Assembly (NCBI GenBank): GCA_017893485.1 | Contig: CM030367.1 | Location: 90,345,121 to 90,409,120, forward strand | Direction: 5' to 3' | From: Hemerocallis citrina | Taxonomy: Eukaryota > Streptophyta > Magnoliopsida > Asparagales > Asphodelaceae | DNA: 64,000 nt | Shown: positions 1 through 9,817 of the stretch, piece after piece | How the letters are laid out: every line of letters starts with the position of its first letter | Position numbering within the stretch: the stretch's first letter is position 1 | Made by a program: the position numbers and the translations under genes | Notes under the pieces: model-generated | What the model saw: only the letters and a program-made list of their open reading frames with translations | The model's database searches: none | Told to the model about the DNA's origin: nothing

Positions 1-360
1 TCTGAAGCCTTTGACGAGGAGGCGAGCCGGCTGCGAGCCTTGGACCGGCCGTGTTGGGTGTCTTGGTCCACTTCTGGGAGGTTACTTCGTGATGTTTTTC
101 TTGAGAAAGAACTGGAGATACACCGCCATAATATCATGTTGGGTGCCTCGGCATCTTCCTCGGTCGGGTCGGCAAACAGAGGGGTTTCCTCTGCGAGGCT
201 GCTATTATTGCGTATGCGATCAGATGACGCCCAGAGCTCCGTGGCTGGGGAGTCGACCGTGGCTGAGCTTAAGGACCATTATAACAAGGAGAGGGATTTT
301 AGTCGCTCGTTCGGAGTAATCCCGTTCTTCCAGTTTGAGATGAGTGGAGTGGTCCTGTAA
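1..360 (+). other. Partial ORF antisense to gag-pro, unassigned
   Basis: Open from the left edge to a TAA at 358-360 (119 codons visible), on the strand opposite gag-pro. It shows a charged, probably helical start and no domain I recognise. Tat-lineage elements are known to carry additional ORFs, often antisense, between pol and the 3' LTR; the position here would fit if pol is missing. This is inference only, and chance coding in GC-richer sequence is possible. Confidence 0.3.
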
Positions 361-659
361 CCACCATCGTTCACCACACCACCAGCCGAAGTAAAGATCG
401 TTACAAGGAGAGCCCACTGACCCGCAAGGGATCGAAGTGGGGTCTTAGGGAGAGTCCCTAGCTCGGATTCGGTTGGAGCCTATCGAGGCGTTGGGGACGA
501 TACCGGAGTGAGGACTCAGGCGCCGATTTCATTATCCGGCGTTTAGGGTTTCAACAAAAAGAGATCTCTTTCGTATAAGGTACGGAGGGCCGCTAAGATG
601 GTCCTGTACACAAGAGTGTTTACACAAAAAAACCGGTTTACATTAAGCCAGGCTAGAGC
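361..659. other. Noncoding interior of the Tat-like element
   Basis: No gene or recognisable domain between the antisense ORF and the end of the protease frame. Confidence 0.5.
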
Positions 660-1561
660 CTATGTTTGCCCTTCGAGGAGTTTTATCCGGCACTTGGCTT
701 CGACTAGGGCCTTCTCCCACTCGGCGACAGATTTGGAAGCAGGGTCGTCCCTCTCGGGATTGAACTTGACGGCGTCGAGGGAGAACACACCCCCCCCCCC
801 CCCCCCCCGACGGTGGTCATGTAGCACGATCGCGCTGCTTCTTGGCTACCTCGGACAGTGCCGACCCCTTGCGGGGTGGGAAATTTGAGTTTCATATGGT
901 AAGCCGAGGGCACCGCTTGGAGGGAGCATAGTCTGGGTCGGCCGAGTATAGCGTTGTAGGCTGCCTTGACGTTGACCACCATGAAGTCCATGGACTCGGT
1001 CCTTTTGATAGGAGCCGATCCTGCGGTCACGTCGAGGGTGACAATCCCTTCTATCACGACAGGGACACCGGAGAACCCCTGCAAGGTGTATCCGGCCGGC
1101 TTGAGCCTGCCCCTAGGCAGCTTGAGATTCTCGAATGCTTCGAGGAAAAGGATATTAACTGAGCTGCCGTTGTCGACGAGGACTCGGCGAACTTCACAAT
1201 TAGCCATGTGGAGACAAATGACGAGGGCGTCGCAGTGGGGTAGGCGGACGCCCTCGAGGTCCTCTCCCGAGAAGGAGACCGGCATCGGTTGTATCTTGGG
1301 CGAGGAATTGTTGCGGACAGCATTCACTTCCCGGATGAAGGCTTTTCGGGAAGTATTTGAATTTCCTCCCATGGGCCCTCCGTGGACACAATGCAAGATG
1401 AAGGGCGCCTCCACGGCTCCCTCGGAGTCGGGATCCTGACCTTGGATGCGGTGCGGAGTAGGGTTTGGAGGCGAGGTCCTCTGGTTCCTAATGTCTCGCT
1501 GATCCCGTGGGACTTCTCGGGTGAATTCTCGGAGGTACCCCCCTGGAAATGAGCTCCTCAA
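660..1561 (-). pseudogene. pro: Aspartic protease region of the Tat-like element
   Basis: Retropepsin-like domain with VDNGSS (the active-site DxG variant usual in Tat elements) around 1190-1170 and a downstream AILGRP segment. It continues gag after the frameshift at 1538-1543. A second frameshift lies at a run of G on the minus strand (plus-strand poly-C, about 791-808), after which the original protein frame resumes and closes at a TAG (660-662). No RT motif follows in the remaining sequence to the left. Confidence 0.75.
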
Positions 1562-2840
1562 TCTCGTCTTTCAGGGCTCGGCACTGGTCGGTTTCGTGCC
1601 CGTGATCTCTGTGGAAGCGACAGTAGAAGTGCTGGTCTCGGTTCTTGCCGTTGTTAGGCCGGGGGGGTAATCGAACAATGCCTTTGTCTTCGATTTCTAA
1701 GAGGATGGCGGATACGTTATGTGTCAAGGGAGTGTACCTCTCGAAGCGGGGGACCGGCGGGACCTTCTCCAAGGCCCCCGCGTCCCTTGGAGCTTTCTTC
1801 GATGGTTCAACCTCTTCGACCTTCCGCTTTCCCTTCCCGGTGGCCTCCTTGGTATCTTCGGGGTTAAGGGCCTCTTCTGCCCTAATGTATTTCTCGACCC
1901 TGTTGAGGAGGTCGGGAAAGTCGACGGGGGGTTTCTTCACCAGAGAAGCCTTCAGTTGTCCATGACGGACGTTGTGCCGAAATGCCGCAGAGGCGACGCC
2001 CGGATCGAGGGAGGAGACCGATCTAGCCTCTGCGGTAAACCTCCGTACGAACACTCTGAGTGACTCCCCCTCTATCTGTCGGAGCCCCAGTAATGAGGCG
2101 CTGGTCCTTTCGGCCTTCCGGCTAGTGACAAAGTGGGCAAGAAAATTGCCCTCTAGTTGGTCGAAGGAGTAAATGGAGCCGGGGGCGAGCTTCGAGAACC
2201 ATTCACGAGCCGGGCCCCGAAGGGTGGCCGGGAAGGCTCGGCACAGCAGGGGGTCTGAGGCGCTGTGAATCATCATGAGGGTTTTGAAGCCTTCCATGTG
2301 ATCAGCAGGATCTCCCTCGCCGTCGTAGGTCTCGAATTGAGGGGGTCGGAAGTTCCGGGGTATTTCTGCCTGGAGGATGGGGGCGGAAAAGGGAGGTCGG
2401 ATAGGCATGTACCCCTGAGCCGCTCTTTGGCCGCCGTCCCCTATGTGATCGAGGCGATCTTCCATTTCTTGGAGGCGCCTTAGGAGTACGTCATCGTCCT
2501 CTGGCTGGATTGTTGATGGTCGGGACACGCTGGCCTCGGTGTCCGACCTGGTTTGGGAATGGAGGGTTTCTCCCCTGGGGGCCCGTCGGAGAGCCCCAAG
2601 AATTTCTCTTCGGAAGTCCTGGAACTCCTTCTGAGTGACGGGGGCTCCCTCGACCCTATTCGGCTGGCCTGAAGGTTGCCTTCCGATGCGGCTGAGTGCG
2701 GGCCTCCGTCTCTCGGGCGGTGGTCGTGGATGGTTCGGGGCCGGGATGGAAGCGGCCCTTCCTCTGTTGCGGGTGACTTGACGATTGACGATTATTCCTC
2801 GTAGGTCGGGCTGGACTGTACGGGTGGCGCTTCGTCGGGA
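1488..2840 (-). pseudogene. gag: gag of the Tat-like element, frameshifted
   Basis: Capsid-type retrotransposon Gag. The region from about 2425 to 1900 has the retrotrans_gag pattern, with a GDPADHMEGF stretch, WFSKL, and a helical segment rich in basic residues. A CCHC-like FYCRFHRDHGHETDQC motif follows near 1600. The frame is open upstream of the first GTG (2528) to at least about 2840, and I could not identify a true start codon. The protein ends early at 1488: the continuation of the same protein is found in another frame immediately after a run of six C (1538-1543). A one-base slip there is the likely cause. Confidence 0.8.
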
Positions 2841-3013
2841 TCCCTGATGGGAATCTTCGTGCCTTGATGCGCGTGGCCCAGCATTGGTATTTGGTGGGGG
2901 TGTGTCCCGTCAGTTGACGGAGGACGCGGCCCCCTGGCCTCTGGAGGCCATGGGAGTTCGGCTGTCGAGGTCGCTCGATGGTCGGGCTCGGGTCGGCTTC
3001 TGAAGCAGTGCTT

Positions 3014-3030
3014 CCCACAGACGGCGCCAA
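3014..3030 (-). other. Primer-binding-site-like motif
   Basis: Minus strand TTGGCGCCGTCTGTGGG, two bases past the LTR end. TGGCGCC starts are typical of Tat and Athila primer sites. The remainder does not let me name the priming tRNA with confidence. Confidence 0.55.
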
Positions 3031-3032
3031 CC

Positions 3033-3827
3033 TGATGCGGTTTATTTCTGGGAGACGTGTGGATGCACCAGGTGTGAGTTCGGACTCAATTTGTATTTGA
3101 AGGAGAATGTTGCTCGTCTGACGACCCTTGGCTGACCGGGCGGAACCTGCGGCGACCTCGGGATGGTTCGGAGATCTGGGCTCGGATCAGAGGATTCGGA
3201 TCCGAGGTCTTGTATACCTGCAGACGGTCCTGAAACACCGGGGTTTGTCCCGGTGGCGGACCCTCCGACGATCTAGTCAGTCTCTGTGAGAGAGTAGCAA
3301 TAACTAGGTGAATTTAAGTGGAAAAAGATTGATTACCTGAAAAGGTGGGTGAGGGTCTAGTATTTATAGAGAATCCCAACCGGGTTTGGTTCCGCTTGGG
3401 GGCCGGGTCTGGACCCGAAAGCCCATGGGCCTGACGTGGCAGAGGGCCCAGGGGGTTTAGGGCAGACGTGGCAATACCAGGGGTGGTATAGGGCTGACGT
3501 GGACAAACCCTGGGTGGTATTTGGAGCTGACATGGCTGATCGGGGGTCTTCTGTGCTTCTGGGAGAATCGGAGGGCCTAGGCTGTGCCAGGTCACCCCCC
3601 TGCTTCGCCAGAGAGGGGGGACGGTATGTGGGGCTTTCACGGATCGGAGACTGAGGACCACTGAGGCTCGTCGGATACGAGGAGGCCGGTTCTGTGGGGG
3701 TGAACTTGAGGTTCGGCGCTGACCCTGTGGTGGTTCGAGGCCGGACCAAATTGCTATTTTTACCTTTCTTGAGTGAGAGTTGTATTGGGCCCTGGTTGGG
3801 CCTTCAGGCCATTTTTACCCTACCACA
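3033..3827 (-). repeat. 5' LTR of the Tat-like element
   Basis: About 795 bp bounded by TG...CA. On the minus strand it starts TGTGGTAGGG at 3827 and ends CCGCATCA at 3033. It is followed after 2 nt by a primer-site-like motif. Only one LTR is inside the window, so the ends are inferred from the termini, the primer site and the break in the copia relic. Confidence 0.7.
3361..3368 (-). promoter_or_regulatory. TATA box in the Tat-like LTR
   Basis: TATAAATA on the minus strand inside the LTR, in the place expected for the Pol II start at the U3/R border. Confidence 0.6.
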
Positions 3828-4450
3828 CTATCATTCACCCAGATATAACCTACTCTGTCTATATGCTTAGTCAATTTATTAGCCAACCAAGAGCTTCTCA
3901 CTGGCAGGCTGCACTTCACTTTGTTCGGTATATTAAATCCTACGTAGAAGTGGTATTCTCCTCTCCACTTCTAGTCCTCTCCAACTTCAAGCCTATTGCG
4001 ATTTAGATTGGGGAAGTTGCCCAATATCGAGATGCTCCATCACTGGATATTGTATTTACCTTGGAGACAGTCCTATTTCTGGAAAACAGAAGAAGCAAAG
4101 TATTGTTTCCCGTTCTTCAGCTAAATCAGAGTATCATTCTATGGCTTCAACAGCTTGTGAAATAACATGGCTGAATTATCTTATGTCTGACTTGCAGGTA
4201 CCCTCTCTCCATGTCATTTTATATTGTGATAGCCAAGCTGCTCTACATATTGCCTTGAATAATGTTTTTCACGAATGCACGAAACACATAGAAATTGACT
4301 GTCATTTGATCTGTGAAAGGTTCAGGCTAACTTAATCAGGACAACAAATGTTCCTACTATTGTTCAACATGCTTACGTGTTCACTATAGCCTTGGGTCGT
4401 GAGCAATTTCACAATCTTATCTCCAGGTTGATTTATTCTCTCCATTGAGG
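3828..4450 (+). pseudogene. Ty1/copia RNase H relic
   Basis: Degenerate C-terminus of a copia polyprotein. Visible blocks are PDITYSVYMLSQF (end of RT / start of RNase H), a decayed aspartate-tryptophan block near 4000, SRSSAKSEYHSMASTACEI at 4110-4160, CDSQAALHIA near 4225, and the terminal TKHIEID. Several frameshifts and a stop break it. The order and spacing follow the copia RNase H. The 5' part was separated from it by the Tat-like insertion at 3827/3828, and no upstream portion is in the window. Confidence 0.8.
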
Positions 4451-4918
4451 GTGAGTATTACTATTGATTGCTAACATGGTCCACGGATTATGGATCATAA
4501 TTTTTTTCTGTACTAATCATTGATTGGTACCCAAGAAATCGAGGTCAATCTTTCTTAATATAGCATAGTCAGCCAATAACTTACTATGTAAAGATGATCC
4601 ATGTATAGAAGTAATTTGAATGTATAGCCAGCCTTGCATATTCTCTGATTCTATCCTTGTATGAAAGATTCATTTGATTGTATACTTTTCCTATATAAAG
4701 GAATCAAATGGTTGATGCCATCCTATACTGCCCAATATTCAGTGCCTTTTACAAATATACATCTTTTTAGACATATTGATCCATATTAAATTTAAATATG
4801 GTTTTTCCTTTTATTTCCGAGTCATTCTTTTTATTGATGGTTTGGCGAGAAACATACTTAGTGATATCTAAAGTAAATATCCAACTGGTAGTTCTTAACT
4901 GATAGAAATGGATGACTA
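4451..4918 (+). repeat. Probable LTR remains of the copia relic
   Basis: AT-rich noncoding sequence after a degenerate purine tract (TTGAGGGTGAG) that follows the copia coding end, as a 3' LTR would. TATATAAA at 4692-4699 could be its TATA box. The matching 5' LTR is not present, so boundaries are not established. Confidence 0.4.
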
Positions 4919-4923
4919 AATGA

Positions 4924-6699
4924 TGATAAATCTGTTAATGTCCACATTTTGGAGCAATAATCTGAATGCAATTAGACAATTAAACTCTCTATCTTTGGTA
5001 ATTTATTCTTCTTTTCTCTTTTCCATGGGAGACAGCCTAAAAGCAACTAAATGAAGCGGATTCAAGATTTACTCAAGACTAATCCATCACCATGAAGATG
5101 ATACACTGGAATGAAGAACCTTAATTTTGCACTTGTTAGAAGCTCCTGAGTACAGTCGACTGATTCCTTAACAAAAGTCGACTGAACAGAGTGGGTTGAG
5201 TTTCTGAAGCTTTGCATAACAGTCGACTGACTCATAGTCAACAGCCGACTTCTCTGACTGGTTTGAGTTTCCAAAAGTTCGCGGAACAGTCGACTGATTC
5301 TAATGCCAGTCGACTGAACTGGCATTTAACGGGAATTAGAGATAAGATCAGTTGAGATACACCCTCATCCAAATCTGCATCAAAGTGAGCTGTCAAAATT
5401 CGGGAAACAAATATTGGTTAACTGTAGATAACAACTTCCCAAAAATCAAGAGATCTGATCTTGTAGTTAATGAAAAGGATTTGACTCAATCCATAACCAG
5501 CAGTTGAGGAGATTGAAATCTGGAGCTTGAGATCTGCAGATAGGGGGAAAAGAAGCTATTAAAAGATCATCGAACAAGAGAGGGTATCATCGAACAAGAG
5601 AGGAGATTGAGAGAACGTAAGGGCAAAGGAGGGATCAAGTACTGCAACTCGGCATTGAAGGAGAGGAGAACAAGTCAACTTCAGAAGGGATTAAGTCGAC
5701 TCAGGCTGATTGGTTTCAAGCTGATCATCACACAAATCAGTGTTTCTTCTGCTCTCTTTAATCTTTGTTCTTTGTTAAATTCATTAGAGTCATGTATTCA
5801 AAACTGTTAGTAAATAAAGGTTGGATTATGTGAAACTAAATTCATTTTGGGCAGATTGAAACCTTAGCCATGTAATAAATCTTCTTTTGCATTACTCCGA
5901 TCACTTATTGATTAAACCTGGTAGTTCGTGATCAAATTTATAATATGCAGCCTTTGATGCTTGACATTCTTACTATTCAAGTGTTGTTAACTCTACGTAT
6001 TTGTTGATGAACAGTCGACTGACTCCCTACGACAGTCGACTGGATTGACGTTCTGGTTAACACAACCAAAGTTGAGTTATCAAGTTTGCTTATTATAAAA
6101 TTGAATTTGTTACATGAGTAGATTTAGATGATCGAATCTAGTGCTCATGAGAAGTAACAGAAGAACTCATTTGGATTCTAGGGTTTAATCAACTTGGAGG
6201 ATCTAGATTTGATACCAACTTCTAGAGCTTTAAATGTTTGTTAATTTCCATAGTTTCTATGATTTCTTCAAGTGCAACTTAGTAGATATCATGCTAAAAC
6301 ACTTAAGGAGAGAAAGGAATTAGAGTAGATACCATGCCTAATTTCTTAGCCCAGGGAAATCTTTAGTTTAAGAAGTAGATACCATGCTCTTAAATAAACA
6401 AACATGAGTGATCAGGGTAGTGTAGAAGTTGATCGAACATTCTTGGCTATAGGTGGAAATCGAGCCCAACTAATTCAATAGATATTTTTGTGACTTAAAT
6501 CTCATTTCCTTTCAGGCATACATTTAGAAATGAAACTTAATAAAGGCTTTCTGATTATTGATTAGTAAGTTAATTACTACAATATCTGTGGGATCGACCC
6601 TTGCTTTTCACTACGCTTCTGAAAATGATTCGTACACTTGCGAGGTTTTATAATTTGTGTTTAGATTATCTATTCATTTAGATAACTGAGCTATCAACA
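4924..6699 (+). repeat. 5' LTR of the TR-GAG element
   Basis: 1776 bp, TGATAAATCTG...CTATCAACA, matching 9818-11591 throughout. It contains the palindrome CAGTCGACTG in pairs: starts at 5153/5175, 5220/5242 (second decayed), 5287/5307 and 6012/6033. Confidence 0.92.
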
Positions 6700-6705
6700 A
6701 GTTTT

Positions 6706-6723
6706 TGGCGCCGCTGCCGGGGA
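6706..6723 (+). other. Primer-binding site, tRNA-Asp type
   Basis: TGGCGCCGCTGCCGGGGA, six bases past the LTR. The plant tRNA-Asp(GTC) 3' end would pair with TGGCGCCGTTGCCGGGGA, so there is one mismatch. This is the usual Athila primer site. Confidence 0.85.
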
Positions 6724-6831
6724 TTGTTTAGTATTTTAACTTGCAAATTAATTTCTTTTTATTAACTGAAAACTATGAATCTTTTCTTTTAGGTACAGTC
6801 CAATTAAAAGGCAACAAGTTTTTTTTTGCGT

Positions 6832-8259
6832 ATGCACGGGAGACGATCACTTCATCCCAAGCTACTACCTATTGACCAAGAGATAGAGCACACTCTGCAC
6901 AAACTAAGTCAGTCCAGTCGACTGTCCTTAGGGTGTAAGTCGACTGTACTGCAAAACATTCCAAAGGCAACAATGGGTTAGGAAGTACCAAATCGAGTAC
7001 CAATGCAAGACAAATTCACTCTGAAGAATATTGAGCAACCTTCTTGCATAGCTTATCAACCTAATGTCACAGGGAATATGCACCTATCACCTCAGTTACT
7101 CAGCATGGTTCCCCACTTTAGTGGCAAACTAGACGAGGATCCTCATCTCCACTTGCAAGATTTGTTTGATCTTTGCAGAACGCAAAGCGTCCAAGGGCTT
7201 ACCCCTGAACAAATCAGGTTAATTTTGTTTCCATTTTCATTAAAACTTAATGCTAAATTGTGGTATAATTCTTTGGAACCAGGATCAATTCAATCATGGG
7301 AGCAATTGGCAACAAAGTTCTTGAAGGAATTTTTCCCAGCTCAGAAAACCAAACAACTAAAAAGGGAAATTCAACTCTTCCAACAAAAAGATGGCAATTT
7401 GTTCTTCGAGGCATGGAAGGACTTTAAGAACAAACTTCTCAAGTGTCCTACACACAACATGCCTAAGGATGATCAGGTACAAGCATTCTATGAGGGTTTA
7501 AATGACACTAACAAAGCAATTGTAGATTCAGCTTGCAATGGAATCTTGATGAGGAAGAGTGGTGAGGAGGCCATCGAGCTATTCGAAGAACTCAGTGAGA
7601 ACTCAGAACAATTCTCAGCAAGGGGAAGGGGTTTTTTGAAAAAACAGGGAGTTTACAAAATTTCTACTAGTAATAACATGCAATTAGAAATGGTAACCTT
7701 GAACAAAAAAATTGATATGCTTGTTAATGCAATTTCGACACTAGGTGGCGTAAAAAACCAAGCAAAAAAAATTTGTGCAATTTGTTCTCACTCTGATCAT
7801 ACAACTGATGCATGTCCCATGTCTTCTTTCACAGATCAGGAGCATGCAAAGTACGTAGAACAGGGAGTATATCCACCCAAGAACAACCCCTTCTCGAACA
7901 CGTACAACCCGGGGTGGAGAAACCATCCAAATTTCTCATGGAACAATAATCAAAACAATCAAGGCACTCAAATCGCACAAGGGCCTGCGCGACACTTCCA
8001 GATCGGGAATGGATTGGATCGGCCAGTTCAAGAACAGAAGAAGTTGGATTTCGAATCCACCGTTCTTCAACTGCTCCAACAGCAACATCAAACAAGCAAC
8101 CAACACGGGTAGACCATTCAAAAATTGGAGACTCAAATTGGTCAAATCTCTAAGGAGTTAAGTGAAAGAAAGGCAGGAGAACTCCCATCACAAACTATAC
8201 CAAACCCTAGAGGACAAGAACAGCTCAATACATTGCATAAACTCGTCAAGTCTAGCTGA
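6832..8259 (+). pseudogene. gag: gag of the TR-GAG element, interrupted by stops
   Basis: Structural capsid protein. The first ATG in frame after the primer site is at 6832. A TAG at 6979-6981 then interrupts it, and the long uninterrupted part runs 7003-8112. Retrotrans_gag features are clear: LWYNSLEPGSI, WEQLATKFLKEFFP, then a CAICSHSDHTTDAC zinc knuckle at 7774-7815 (CX2CX4HX4C-type) and an asparagine-rich tail. The frame continues past a TAG at 8110-8112 (TIQKLETQIG...) to a TGA at 8257-8259. Both TAGs sit where a CAG Gln codon would be natural. Protease, RT and integrase are absent; the frame passes straight into the 3' noncoding region. Confidence 0.88.
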
Positions 8260-9800
8260 AGACAAGAAACGCAGCACCTATTGGGAGGTAACCCAATTGT
8301 CAGGGAAGTTTTTACACTTTTCTCTTTATTTATTTCTCTTATTCATTTTCTTTCCTTTAAACTGGATGGTGACACATGCCTATTTTAAGTTTTTGTTTCA
8401 AACATTGAGGACAATGTCCCATCTAAGTTTGGGGGTATTTATTCACATTTGGAGTCTTTTAGATTGGGGGAAGAAAAAAAAACCCTTTCTAACAATAATG
8501 ATGAGAACATGAGCTCAGTTACTATAGGTAGAGAGTGGAGAACAAGTATTAATTGTGGTCTTTATCTTTAAAAATGTTAATAACTTATCATATGGATCAT
8601 GCTTGAAACTTTTATTCTTTTGGCCATGTCAATTCGACGAATTTTGAAAGAGAATAGCGAGTTCAACTATCAGTAAACTTAAATACATAAATTGTGAGTT
8701 TTGAGCCTAACATATATATTTTTTTTTTGAGAGAGTCATACACTTGAAGATCTCAGTTGACTACATGAATCTACATTCTTGAGATGAGCTAGAACTTGTT
8801 TTTGTTACTTTTCGAAACTTATTTTGGATTTTGCATGAAAACTTGGAAGTGATTAAGGCAGCTAAGAATCTATCACCAAAGACAAATAGCCTACCCAACA
8901 TCAATTATTCACTAGTTGCCCCTTTGAAGCCTATAAAAGCTTTCTTTTTGTAAGACACATCATCCTTAACCATGCCTAGATAAATAGGTTACCTTACCTG
9001 TATCTATTTAGTTAGTAGAGCAAAATTTGTAAAAGAGATGTAGTATGTCAAGGTGAGGGGTTGAATTATATATGAAAATGGAAAGAAAAGTTGGAGGATT
9101 TGTCGTAAGAAATATGAAAAGTTGTTCATCAAATGAAAAATGCTGAGTTGTGGGTGGTTGAGGGGTGTTGGTTGGTAGAAATAAAGTATAGGCCTATGAT
9201 ATATGGCCTCATGATTGTGCAAAATAAAATAAAAAAAGGGAAGAAATATAATCTCTTAGAACAATACAAGTTGCTCTACTAATTCCTTAGAAATTTTGTA
9301 TTCCTTTTTCCCTTCAATTGTTTAACCCCCACCCATGGCCCCATTACAACATATACAAGACCTTTTGATCCAAGTATTGTGAAAATTAATGGAGTGAAGA
9401 TGTAGTAGCAAGATCAAGCATATGGTTTTATTTCATCCAAGTAATGAATATTTGTCTAGAGATCTAATTTGAACTACCCATGTTAATGTGAGCTATTATT
9501 TTTATTGGGAGAGTATGCCATGGTGAGATTTTGGAGTTGAAATGTAGTTGAACTTGCTAATCTTAATCATGATTATGTTGCATAGGCATTGGTCACCCTA
9601 CTTATTGATGTTCAAGTTGAGTATTCTTGTGAATAAGTGATTAACATTTGAACTAATATTTTTTTTAGGCCTGTCTTAATGCTTGTTCTAATCTTGATAC
9701 TAAAAGTAGCAAGTTCTCTGAGGTAAATGTTGGAAGGGTCAAGGTGTTCTTGCGATGTGTGTAGTGTCAATTTTCATTTTTACTTGAGGACAAGCAAAAG
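8260..9800 (+). other. 3' noncoding interior of the TR-GAG element
   Basis: No coding signal. A block at 8276-8300 (TATTGGGAGGTAACCCAA) and a second at 8402-8440 (ATTGAGGACAATGTC...AAGTTTGGGGGTATTT) are typical of the region downstream of pol in Athila/Tat-like plant elements. A similar GAGGACAAGC...AAGTTTGGGGGTATTTGA block recurs at 9785-9820 next to the 3' LTR, so the polypurine region is present twice. Confidence 0.6.
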
Positions 9801-9817
9801 CTAAGTTTGGGGGTATT
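9801..9817 (+). other. Polypurine tract of the TR-GAG element
   Basis: AAGTTTGGGGGTATT lies directly before the 3' LTR start at 9818, the expected place for plus-strand priming. A near-identical copy lies at 8425-8440. Confidence 0.65.

Larger units (their letters stand above)
1..3827 (-). mobile_element. Left-truncated Ty3/gypsy element, Tat-like lineage
   Basis: Minus-strand element read from its 5' LTR (3033-3827) through a primer-site-like motif and leader into gag and protease. It runs off the left edge of the window. The lineage call rests on the gag type, a protease with a DNGSS active-site motif, and the TTGGCGCC primer-site style. No reverse transcriptase, RNase H or integrase is seen before the window ends, so it may be a gag-pro-only derivative or pol may lie outside. 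It interrupts an older copia relic: relic coding sequence begins directly after the LTR end. The 5 bp after the LTR, CTATC (3828-3832), would be one half of the target-site duplication; the other half is outside. Confidence 0.8.

Noticed and set aside
3773..4006. Separate ORF starting at 3773
   Set aside because: Its start is in the Tat-like LTR and the rest is the copia RNase H relic; a chance fusion across an insertion point.
5153..6042. Regularly spaced palindromes as a CRISPR array
   Set aside because: Repeats are 10 bp in pairs without regular array spacing, in LTRs of plant elements; no cas genes; not CRISPR.
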